Assembly: GCA_021792045.1 (NCBI GenBank)
Contig: JAJYVJ010000002.1
Location: 12,871-76,870, forward strand
Source: Thermoplasmata archaeon
GTDB lineage: Archaea > Thermoplasmatota > Thermoplasmata > Thermoplasmatales > Thermoplasmataceae
Direction of reading: 5' to 3'
DNA length: 64,000 bases
Shown piece by piece: positions 53,848 to 61,495 of this stretch. Under the pieces are notes generated by a model. It saw nothing but the letters and a program-made list of their open reading frames with translations. It had not been told where the DNA came from and searched no databases. Every line of letters begins with the position of its first letter. Positions within the stretch are counted from its first letter, which is position 1. The position numbers and the translations under genes are program-made.

Positions 53848-55479
53848 TTAGTCTTCTCCGCCTTCGCCGCCTTGTGGCATATTTCCTGGACCAGATCCAC
53901 CCCTGCTTCCTTTCGTGGCGATAACGTCATCAATTCTAAGTATCATGACAGATGCCTCGGCAGCAGCGTCAATTGCCTGTTTTCCAACTCTTATTGGTTC
54001 GATTACGCCAAGTTTCTCAGCATCCGTTACTTCTCCTTTGAATAGGTCTATCCCTGCGAATCTGTTCCCCTTTGCATGCTCATTCCTTAGTTTTATTAGC
54101 ATGTCTATCGCATCAAGACCTGCATTTTCCGAAAGGGCTCTTGGTATCTCTTCCATGGCATTCGCAAATTTCTCAATTGCAAGTTGCTGCCTTCCACCAA
54201 CTTTTGAAGCATATTCCCTGAGCTTCAGGGCAATTTCTTCGGCAGCGGCACCCGCGCCCGGCGTGTAGGCTCCATCCTCAACAGCTGCAGCAACAACGTG
54301 CAGAGAATCTGTTATAGAACGCTCAATTTCGTCGACAACATGTTCAGTTCCACCACGTACCAGTATGCTCACGGCTTTCGGGTTTTTGCATCCAGTTACA
54401 AAGGTGAGATAATCATCTCCGATCTTTATCTGCTCAACAGATTCTGCAACACCAAGATCCTGTGGAGAAAGCTCCTCTATGGATGATGCTGTAGTTGCAC
54501 CAGTGGCCTTTGCAAGTTTATCAACATCGCTCTTTTTTACTCTCCTAACCGCGTAAATTCCTTCTTTGGAGAGATAGTGCTGAGCGAGATCATCAATGCC
54601 CTTCTGCGTAATCAGAACGTTTGCTCCGCTATTCTTAACCTTAGCGACCATGTCCTTTAACACGTTCTCTTCCTGGGAAAGAAATCTCTGTATCATGGAT
54701 GGATCTTCTATCCTTATGTTCGTATCGAATTCCGGTTTCTTGATTTCTAAGGCAGCATTCATTAGGGCGATCTTTGCATTTTTGACGAGGTTTGGCATTC
54801 CGGGGTGCACTTTTTCTTTGTCGACAATGATCCCATAGATCAGGCTTGTGTCTTCAATGGCGCCGCCCTGTTTCTTTACCAATTGTATGTCATCAAAGTC
54901 CACTCTGTATTTTCCATTGTCCTTTTCGGCAACGGCTTTAATAGCATTGTAAGATATATCTGAAAGCTTTTCCTTGCTTGACGAGGCACTCTTGCTTCCG
55001 AGTGATGTCGACGCCATTTTGACAAGTAGGTCTTTGTCTTCGATTTTTACCGGCTTTGAAAGACTTTCAAGGATCTTTTTAGCCTGTTCGGCCGCCAGTC
55101 TGTACCCAGAGGATATCACAGTTGGATGCACATTCTGATTTATAAGGCTTTCAGCCTCCTGAAGAAGAGCACCAGCAATGACGACCGCCGTTGTTGTGCC
55201 ATCGCCAACAAACGCATCCTGCGTCTTCGATACTTCTACCATCATCTTCGCCGCGGGGTGTTCAACATCCATTTCTTTAAGAATAGTTACGCCATCATTT
55301 GTAATGACAATATCTCCAAGCGAATCAACAAGCATCTTGTCCATGCCTCTTGGACCGAGGCTTGTCCTTACTGAATTTGCAATGGCCTTTGCGGCGTCGA
55401 TGTTATTCTTCATAGCATCCTTACCACTTTCTCTTTTTGTTCCCTCTCTGAGTATCAATATTGGTTGTCCTGCTAACAT
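53848..55479 (-). CDS. ths: Thermosome subunit (group II chaperonin)
   Basis: Archaeal CCT-type chaperonin subunit, 543 residues, that folds proteins in a double-ring ATP-driven cage. The ATP-site block [15 protein letters not shown], the N-terminal [33 protein letters not shown] and the C-terminal glycine-rich tail ([12 protein letters not shown]) are all as in thermosome subunits. Only one subunit gene is seen in this window; a second type is likely elsewhere. The ATG at 55479 lies just after a clear TATA box on the minus strand, and a hairpin terminator follows the stop. Confidence 0.96.
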   Translation of the reverse strand: MLAGQPILILREGTKRESGKDAMKNNIDAAKAIANSVRTSLGPRGMDKMLVDSLGDIVITNDGVTILKEMDVEHPAAKMMVEVSKTQDAFVGDGTTTAVVIAGALLQEAESLINQNVHPTVISSGYRLAAEQAKKILESLSKPVKIEDKDLLVKMASTSLGSKSASSSKEKLSDISYNAIKAVAEKDNGKYRVDFDDIQLVKKQGGAIEDTSLIYGIIVDKEKVHPGMPNLVKNAKIALMNAALEIKKPEFDTNIRIEDPSMIQRFLSQEENVLKDMVAKVKNSGANVLITQKGIDDLAQHYLSKEGIYAVRRVKKSDVDKLAKATGATTASSIEELSPQDLGVAESVEQIKIGDDYLTFVTGCKNPKAVSILVRGGTEHVVDEIERSITDSLHVVAAAVEDGAYTPGAGAAAEEIALKLREYASKVGGRQQLAIEKFANAMEEIPRALSENAGLDAIDMLIKLRNEHAKGNRFAGIDLFKGEVTDAEKLGVIEPIRVGKQAIDAAAEASVMILRIDDVIATKGSRGGSGPGNMPQGGEGGED

Positions 55480-55505
55480 AGTTATCTAACAAGTAAAAAT
55501 AAACT

Positions 55506-55516
55506 TCTATATAAGC
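55506..55516 (-). promoter_or_regulatory. TATA box of thermosome gene
   Basis: On the minus strand the sequence GCTTATATAGA is centred about 32 bases before the ATG at 55479. With a start of transcription about 25 bases after the box centre, the leader would be only a few bases. An adenine-rich BRE-like stretch (GAAAT) precedes the box. Confidence 0.55.
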
Positions 55517-55603
55517 ATTTCTAATTTTAGCAGTATCTTCTCATAAAACGCGTGATTGTAAGCTTTTCGAACAACATTATATTACCCTATGTAATCTCAA
55601 AAG

Positions 55604-55891
55604 ATGGTCAATGTTGAAAATGTAAAAATTGGAGAGCATCACTTTCAGTACGTAAGCATGAACCTTGGTAATGCGCCTCTTCTGATCCTCAAGGGTGAAC
55701 ATGGATATGTTATGTGCGGTTACCTGAGTCTAGAAACAGCCGAAAAGCTAGGAGATATGGCTATCAGGGTGACGGGCGTCAAGGATCTTGACAGTTTACT
55801 TGGTGCAGTGGTTTCTGGAAGAACCACGAAAGCCTCAGAGCTTGGTATAGGAGTAGGAGATAAAGTTTCAAGTATTATTGAATTCTTGTAA
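55604..55891 (+). CDS. DUF1805 protein
   Basis: A 95-residue protein with the DUF1805 pattern: LILKGEHGYVMCGYLSLETAEKLGDMAIRVTGVKDLDSLL, ending with KVSSIIEFL. The GYVMCGYL segment and the VxGVKxLDxLL block are conserved in this small archaeal and bacterial family. Function is unknown. It is followed by the Nudix gene after 20 bases on the same strand, suggesting co-transcription. Confidence 0.87.
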   Translation: MVNVENVKIGEHHFQYVSMNLGNAPLLILKGEHGYVMCGYLSLETAEKLGDMAIRVTGVKDLDSLLGAVVSGRTTKASELGIGVGDKVSSIIEFL

Positions 55892-55911
55892 AGCATGGAA
55901 AAGACCAAAAC

Positions 55912-56376
55912 GTGAATGACACAGCCGCAGTAGGTATAATCCGCAACTCTAGTAGAATCATATTAATCAAAAGAAAGACGTCTTCACGCGATCCCTGGTC
56001 CGGGCAAATTGCTCTTCCCGGTGGTCATATAGAGAATGGAGAAACCGTAGAGGAAGGGTTACTTAGGGAAATTATGGAAGAAGTTAATATTGAACTTTCA
56101 ACAGAATCTATTGTTGGTGAAATGGAACCCGCTTCCACCATAATTAGCCCAGAGCTCAATGTATTTCCTTTCATACTCGATTATCCGGATCTTGAAATGG
56201 CCCATCCCGGTCCGGAGATAAGTGAGATCAAGATCGTTAATGTCTATGAATACGAGGAAAACACGACAGAGAGAGGACTACCAGCATTAAATTACGATGG
56301 GTGGTATGTGTGGGGTATGACCTACAGGATACTTTCCGAATACATTAGAGGAAATTTCAAATCTTATAAGAAGTAG
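55912..56376 (+). CDS. Nudix hydrolase
   Basis: A 154-residue Nudix protein starting with GTG at 55912. The Nudix box spans residues 38-60 (G38, E44, R52-E53, E56-E57), with N59 in place of the usual second glycine; the preceding PWSGQIALPGGHIENGE segment is like CoA-pyrophosphatase-type and related members (PxSGQxALPGG). Substrate may be CoA or a nucleoside diphosphate derivative. It overlaps the end of the convergent GHMP kinase gene by 20 bases. Confidence 0.87.
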   Translation: MNDTAAVGIIRNSSRIILIKRKTSSRDPWSGQIALPGGHIENGETVEEGLLREIMEEVNIELSTESIVGEMEPASTIISPELNVFPFILDYPDLEMAHPGPEISEIKIVNVYEYEENTTERGLPALNYDGWYVWGMTYRILSEYIRGNFKSYKK

Positions 56377-57346
56377 TGCCGTTCTTTCTGAATGATATCC
56401 TTATTGCAAAATCAGAAAATTCCGACATAGACTTCTGCAATTCTTGTAGTTTTCCTTTTTCGGATATAGCTAAAAGAAAACCTTCCCCACCACCGCCCAT
56501 TAGACGTACGCCCTGCGCGTGATTGTTCTTTGCTTCCTCTATCAGATCGTCAATCTTCTTGTTCGATATATTTTTGTCCAGTTCCTTTTTGATCTCCCAC
56601 CCCCTGTTAAGATCGCTGATAAACGAGTTTATGTCATTCGCTTTCACTGCATCTGACATTTTATACGCAATCGATTTTATTTCAAGTAATTTAGGTATTA
56701 TTTTGCTATTCTCGTTTTCCGTTTGATCGATCTGGGATTTCAGAAATGTTGAGCTTTCCCTGGTCGATCCAGTGTATATTAAAAGCGTTCTCTTTTCAAG
56801 TTCTTGAACGAAGTCAGAATGATCCGAGAGGTCAAACATATTCTCAGAGCTTCGAGTAAATTCCATTAACTTGAAATGGCCCATGGATATAGCAAAAGGG
56901 TCCTGCTTTCCCAATGCTATATTGAAATAGTTTTTCTCCAGGGCGTACGATTCAGCTGCAAGGTCCTTTGCAGAAATTTCCTTTCCTTTGATAGCATAGA
57001 TCAATTTCAGTATCGCCGTGATCAGGGCGCTGGAAGAACCCAGTCCAGAACCAGGCGGAACCGCGTTGTTGATTATCACCCTACCTTTTGATACACCTTT
57101 TGATTCAAAGAGCTTGTAAAGCTTACTTAATACATCGTTCGATTCAGAAACTAGAGTTATGCTCTTGAGAAAATCTCTAGAAGATAATTCAAGATCATAA
57201 GGATCCGGTTCATAGGTCACCATGACTTTTCTATCGATGGTTGAGTTAAGTACGGCGCCTCCATATCGCTCTATAAAAGGCTCAACATCCGTACCTCCTC
57301 CAGCAAAAGTAATCCTAAGAGGGCTAAAGGCTAGATATCTATCCAT
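56357..57346 (-). CDS. GHMP-family sugar kinase (heptose-7-phosphate kinase-like)
   Basis: A 329-residue GHMP kinase. The start FSPLRITFAGGGTDVEPFIERYGGAVLNSTID matches the HddA-like branch (D-glycero-D-manno-heptose 7-phosphate kinase, fucokinase C-terminus). The ATP loop is PPGSGLGSSSALI and the third motif GVRLMGGGGEGF. Mevalonate kinase-type enzymes in this lineage share the fold, so I give the heptose substrate only as a family analogy. It could make a nucleotide-activated heptose for surface glycans, supported by glycosyltransferases elsewhere in the window. Confidence 0.84.
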   Translation of the reverse strand: MDRYLAFSPLRITFAGGGTDVEPFIERYGGAVLNSTIDRKVMVTYEPDPYDLELSSRDFLKSITLVSESNDVLSKLYKLFESKGVSKGRVIINNAVPPGSGLGSSSALITAILKLIYAIKGKEISAKDLAAESYALEKNYFNIALGKQDPFAISMGHFKLMEFTRSSENMFDLSDHSDFVQELEKRTLLIYTGSTRESSTFLKSQIDQTENENSKIIPKLLEIKSIAYKMSDAVKANDINSFISDLNRGWEIKKELDKNISNKKIDDLIEEAKNNHAQGVRLMGGGGEGFLLAISEKGKLQELQKSMSEFSDFAIRISFRKNGTTSYKI

Positions 57347-57605
57347 GTGTTAATCTCAGTCGGATTATTAACGCCTCATATAATTATGTTGGTACAAACT
57401 ATTGGGAAAATATTTTATTGATGGTCGATCTTTTTAAAACAGTACCTTAACATGGAAGGTATATCCATTAAATAATATTCTAAGTTCATGACTTTTGACA
57501 TTCATTATGACATCTAAACGCATTCTGGAAGGTAGCGCCATTGGAAGGAACTATCTGTTGAAGCGGTTTCACTTTGGGAATGAATCTTGCTCTGGTAATG
57601 GAAAA

Positions 57606-57615
57606 GATATATATC
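57606..57615 (+). promoter_or_regulatory. Candidate TATA box of the cupredoxin-Rieske-cytochrome b operon
   Basis: GATATATATC lies about 30 bases before the ATG at 57640. GGTGGT at 57629-57634 is a possible ribosome site six bases before the ATG, though it would fall near the predicted transcription start. Confidence 0.4.
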
Positions 57616-57639
57616 GAGGGTTTAAATTGGTGGTAACAT

Positions 57640-58380
57640 ATGGTTTCTGAAAAAGCACTTTATGCAATTATAGCTGCTGTAGTTTTGATAGGCGGCGTCG
57701 GTATTGGTGTTGGTTATTATCATGCAATCACAACCGCTCCAGTCCCAGTTACTCAAAAAGAGACTTCCTTGACATTGGTGATTACGCCAAACAACTATTT
57801 CAAAAATGCAACAATAAGCCACAGACAACCGGCTTTCTATGTTTTGGAGCCTAATGGTACTCTCGGGTCGTCAGCAAAAATAGTTCTTCCGTCACATACA
57901 TTGATTTCTCTTACGATAATAGATTATGACTCAGGTGTGGCGACAAACATAGGCCCGAACGGAACAGCAAATGTGACCTCTTACACAAACTTCACAGGCA
58001 CGGTGGGTAATGTTGGATATGTGTACAACGGAACAGCACAATATGTAAACGGAACACTCTCTGGAAATTCCACGAATAATATCACGATATCACACGGTGC
58101 TGGATGGAAAGTACACCATATGCCTTGGAATTCTACGTTCGGAGGTTGGGAAGTCACACATACTTTCACCATACTCAACGGAACTCAAATTATGTTAAAT
58201 GTTCCTTCTTGGGCAGGGAATAATCCAAACGGTGGCGGGGTGACTCATACTAGTTTCTATATTAACCAGACTGGCACTTTTTCCTGGCAGTGTTTTGTTC
58301 CTTGTGGGAATGAACTCGATGGATGGGGCGGTGCAATGGCCACACCAGGATGGATGATGGGCGTAGTTCAGGTAGACTGA
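57640..58380 (+). CDS. Membrane-anchored cupredoxin, CoxII/CuA-like with incomplete ligand set
   Basis: A 246-residue protein. Residues 5-28 form an uncleaved signal or anchor helix, the rest is outside the membrane and rich in Asn/Thr sequons. The C-terminal third looks like the copper domain of oxidase subunit II: H174 in WEVTHTFTI, then C218 and C222 in SWQCFVPCGNEL, and M233. The usual CuA second histidine, four residues after the second cysteine, is replaced by leucine (C-G-N-E-L), and an insertion DGWGGA precedes the methionine. H203 in VTHTSF might serve instead. It is the first gene of an operon with a Rieske protein and cytochrome b, five bases from the former. It may carry electrons between the bc-type complex and a terminal oxidase. 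A mononuclear blue-copper site is another possibility. Confidence 0.75.
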   Translation: MVSEKALYAIIAAVVLIGGVGIGVGYYHAITTAPVPVTQKETSLTLVITPNNYFKNATISHRQPAFYVLEPNGTLGSSAKIVLPSHTLISLTIIDYDSGVATNIGPNGTANVTSYTNFTGTVGNVGYVYNGTAQYVNGTLSGNSTNNITISHGAGWKVHHMPWNSTFGGWEVTHTFTILNGTQIMLNVPSWAGNNPNGGGVTHTSFYINQTGTFSWQCFVPCGNELDGWGGAMATPGWMMGVVQVD

Positions 58381-58384
58381 TCGC

Positions 58385-59104
58385 ATGAAGAACGAGGATA
58401 ATAAGCCAGAAGACGAATCCAGGAGAAATTTCCTGAAACTGATGGGTGTTATCACCGTTGGTGCAGCCTCGGTTGGTGCACTTAGAGGAGTTATCCAAAA
58501 TGTGATTCCTCCAGTTTCAAATGTACTAACTGCTTTTCCGGTCCTTACTTTAGTAGACTCCAGTGGAAAGCCAATCACAACAAAGGATCTGAAGGTTAAT
58601 GATCCTGCAATCGTAACTTTTCTCTATCCACTGCAAGGAGAACCGAACTTCCTGTTAAGGCTCGGTAATTCAAGCAACACAGATATAGCAATAAAGCCTG
58701 TAACAGTGAAAATACCGATAAACGGCAGTACTTTCAAGTCCCCTGGAGGTGTCGGTCCGTATGCCTCAGTGGTCGCTTCGAGCGCAATATGTCAACACCT
58801 AGGGTGCGAACCACCGATGATTCATTTTTATCCGCCTAGCGCTGCATCTTTTCCTGGAAAGATTCATTGTAGTTGTCACGGAAGCACTTACGATCCATTC
58901 TCCGGTTTTTCTGTTGTGACTGGTCCAACTCAAAGGCCACTGCCAAGTACTATTCTTTCTTACGATAGTACGAGCGACACATACAAAGTAACAAGCATGG
59001 TAGGCCCAACAATATATGGAAAACCTAGTGATCTAACTGGTGCGACAAAGCTTCCGTCTTCGACAGGGACAACAGTAACAAATAGTGGCGTACCCAGTAC
59101 ATGA
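58385..59104 (+). CDS. Rieske iron-sulfur protein
   Basis: A 239-residue Rieske protein of a cytochrome bc-type complex. The N-terminus carries a twin-arginine pattern (SRRNFLKLMGV) leading to a hydrophobic anchor, so it is likely exported folded by Tat and anchored. The 2Fe-2S ligands are C136/H138 in CQHLGC and C162/H165 in CSCHGS, with C141 and C164 forming the disulfide pair. The C-terminus ends in a Ser/Thr-rich tail. Five bases separate it from the cupredoxin gene and eight from cytochrome b, a clear three-gene operon. Confidence 0.94.
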   Translation: MKNEDNKPEDESRRNFLKLMGVITVGAASVGALRGVIQNVIPPVSNVLTAFPVLTLVDSSGKPITTKDLKVNDPAIVTFLYPLQGEPNFLLRLGNSSNTDIAIKPVTVKIPINGSTFKSPGGVGPYASVVASSAICQHLGCEPPMIHFYPPSAASFPGKIHCSCHGSTYDPFSGFSVVTGPTQRPLPSTILSYDSTSDTYKVTSMVGPTIYGKPSDLTGATKLPSSTGTTVTNSGVPST

Positions 59105-59112
59105 GGGATTAA

Positions 59113-60729
59113 ATGACAGAAAAGAAAGAATCAATGATAGCAAGAATAATGAACAGTCCACAACCACTTCCGAACAGAGTACCTGACTACATGAGAAAGA
59201 AAGGAGGCGCGTGGTACTGGACAGGTGCATTTGTAATGTTTGCTTTCTTTTACGAGGTCATAACAGGTCTTATCCTTCTCTTCTATTATCAACCTTCAAA
59301 TGCTTATGTCAGTACAACTAACATAGCCTATTCTCTTCCGTATGGTTCGATAATTCTTACAACTCACTTATACGGTGCCTATGCCATGATCGTTGCCATG
59401 TATATTCATCTTCTACGCAACCTGTTTGTGGCAGGATATAAAAAACCCAGGGAACAGCAGTGGTTGACAGGGCTTTTGCTCCTCCTTCTGACTTTGGGCG
59501 CTGGATTCTTTGGTTATTCTATGAGTGGAGATGTTTTGTCCATTGATGCTACCGATGTAGGTAGGGGCATTGCAGCCGGCTTTCCGTATCTAGGGGGATA
59601 TCTCAGAGACATTTTCTTCGGGAATGGCACATCAATTTCCCTATTCAGTAGGATGTTGGGCTGGCACATTATTCTGGCCGCTAGCATTGGCGTACTGTTT
59701 GCCTTGCATTTCTTTATGGCAGAGTACAATACAATAATGCCATCAGGGAAACAGAGCCATTACCGCGCCCCGGCTGTTGATCATGCAGATTCAACTTATA
59801 AGTTGTGGTACCCTTATAACATGGTTTACATGCTGGAACTTATGTTTTTTTCATTTGCGATTATAGTGCTCATTCCTTCAATTCTCGCCATATTACCTGG
59901 GGTTCCGGCTCTTTTCTCGCCATTTCCGCAGGTCGCACCTACAAGTCCATTGGCATCGGCGATACCTGCGTATCCACCATGGTTCCTCTTATTTGTCTAC
60001 AAAGAACTTGATTTTAAATTTTCGCAGACCATGGGACCATTCTGGGCCACGGTGTTATTTGTCGGCATGCCTTTAATATATCTTCTTCTTGTTCCAAAGT
60101 TTGATGCTGGCAACACCCTAAAATTACAGGATAGACCGACTACGGTCTCGCTAGGTATTCTTGGGATTGTTTATCTGGCGGGACTTTCGGCTTGGGGTGC
60201 TCTGGAGCCTGGGGTCCCAATAAGCACGATTGACGTTTTGGTATTCTTCATGGCTCCCGCGTTCATTGTAATCACATTAACGTTTTATATAGCCTCTCGT
60301 GTACGTTCGAACAGCATTAAAATGAAGAATGCAATCTCTGTCTACATAACCCTCGTCGTAACTGCATTCTCTCTTTTTGGAGACGTTATGATAATATATA
60401 ATTACATAAAATTTCCAAGTATGACATACCTGGCGGCCCTAGTCGTCCTTCTTGCGATAACCGTCATCTCACTTGTTGTAGCCGTCGCATTTGCTATGGA
60501 GAAGCTTCCAAGAGATAGCAAAATTGGTTCACCATTGATTGGAAGGAAAGGACATTTGTTGGCTGGTACTGGATTTGCATTTGCGGCAATTGTGATCCTT
60601 TCGATGATATCAGTTATTACCCCATCCAATTCCTATAATAATTCTTTGTACGGCATAGGTCTTGGGGTACTTTTAATTTTGGTAGGGGGAATAATACGGC
60701 TATATCGATCTACTGAACTTGGAGAGTAG
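59113..60729 (+). CDS. Cytochrome b of a bc-type complex
   Basis: A 538-residue membrane protein. The two bis-histidine heme sites are visible as H85 and H99 (THLYGAYAMIVAMYIHL) and H185 and H199 (WHIILAASIGVLFALHF), each pair 14 residues apart. The quinol-site segment appears as YPPWFLLFVYKEL instead of the PEWY of mitochondrial cytochrome b, as in some thermoacidophile homologues. More than the usual eight helices are present: the C-terminal 200 residues add several, giving a longer protein than bc1 cytochrome b. With Rieske it forms the core of the quinol-oxidising complex. Confidence 0.92.
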   Translation: MTEKKESMIARIMNSPQPLPNRVPDYMRKKGGAWYWTGAFVMFAFFYEVITGLILLFYYQPSNAYVSTTNIAYSLPYGSIILTTHLYGAYAMIVAMYIHLLRNLFVAGYKKPREQQWLTGLLLLLLTLGAGFFGYSMSGDVLSIDATDVGRGIAAGFPYLGGYLRDIFFGNGTSISLFSRMLGWHIILAASIGVLFALHFFMAEYNTIMPSGKQSHYRAPAVDHADSTYKLWYPYNMVYMLELMFFSFAIIVLIPSILAILPGVPALFSPFPQVAPTSPLASAIPAYPPWFLLFVYKELDFKFSQTMGPFWATVLFVGMPLIYLLLVPKFDAGNTLKLQDRPTTVSLGILGIVYLAGLSAWGALEPGVPISTIDVLVFFMAPAFIVITLTFYIASRVRSNSIKMKNAISVYITLVVTAFSLFGDVMIIYNYIKFPSMTYLAALVVLLAITVISLVVAVAFAMEKLPRDSKIGSPLIGRKGHLLAGTGFAFAAIVILSMISVITPSNSYNNSLYGIGLGVLLILVGGIIRLYRSTELGE

Positions 60730-60825
60730 ATTTTCCTAGAAACCCAGTGGCCCGATAAATCGTTAACTAAATCACATTCGGAAAGAATGTAAAAACTAAT
60801 AAATAGAAAGAGAAAATGAAAGACC

Positions 60826-61368
60826 ATGCAGAAAAACAATAGCTACTGGCATACAGTTCCTGTAGGTCCCAATCCTCCTGAGCATCTGTATGTTATAGTA
60901 GAAACTCCAAAAGGAAGCAAAAACAAGTACGAGATGAGCAAACAGTTCCCTGGAATCGTTCTGGATCGCGTTCTTCATTCTTCGGTTATGTATCCTATCG
61001 AATACGGGGCAGTCGGTCAGACCCTTTATGATGACGGAGATCCTCTTGATGCTATGGTGCTGGTAAATGATCGAACTTATCCTGGAATTGTAATTAAAGC
61101 CAGGCCTGTGGGGCTGATGCATATGATCGATCAAGGTATAGTAGACAATAAGATTCTTACGGTTGCAGAAGACGATCCGGTTTATAGTAATGTTGTAAAT
61201 TATGACGAACTGCCCAATCATGTAATAAAAGAAATATCACATTTCTTCGAGACCTATAAATTACTTGAGGAAAAGAGAACCGAAGTTCTAAAATGGGAAG
61301 ATCATGAGAAGGCCATAGAAGAGATAGACAGATCAATAAACCTGTACAAACAGAAATTCGATCAATGA
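60826..61368 (+). CDS. ppa: Inorganic pyrophosphatase, class A
   Basis: Soluble family I pyrophosphatase, 180 residues, hydrolysing PPi to phosphate. The signature D70-G-D72-P-L-D75 (YDDGDPLDAMVL) and conserved FPGIVLDRVL, PIEYGAVGQT and DNKIL blocks are visible. It is normally a magnesium-dependent hexamer. The start follows the cytochrome b stop by 96 bases. It sits just before the membrane H+-pyrophosphatase, so two PPi-consuming enzymes are encoded side by side. Confidence 0.95.
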   Translation: MQKNNSYWHTVPVGPNPPEHLYVIVETPKGSKNKYEMSKQFPGIVLDRVLHSSVMYPIEYGAVGQTLYDDGDPLDAMVLVNDRTYPGIVIKARPVGLMHMIDQGIVDNKILTVAEDDPVYSNVVNYDELPNHVIKEISHFFETYKLLEEKRTEVLKWEDHEKAIEEIDRSINLYKQKFDQ

Positions 61369-61471
61369 AACCTTTTTAACCGTTCTTTGGAGCCGGACCT
61401 TATTTTTTTTATGTAAAATCACCTTATGAACTCGTAGAGAAGTAGTATATTTCGCACACATATTAGCGAAA

Positions 61472-61488
61472 AGGATTATAATAATCCT
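61472..61488. repeat. Perfect inverted repeat before hppA
   Basis: AGGATTA and TAATCCT form a 7-base-pair stem with a 3-base loop, eight bases before the ATG at 61496. It could be an operator or an mRNA hairpin limiting ribosome access. No other copy was noticed. Confidence 0.3.
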
Positions 61489-61495
61489 AGAGCTT

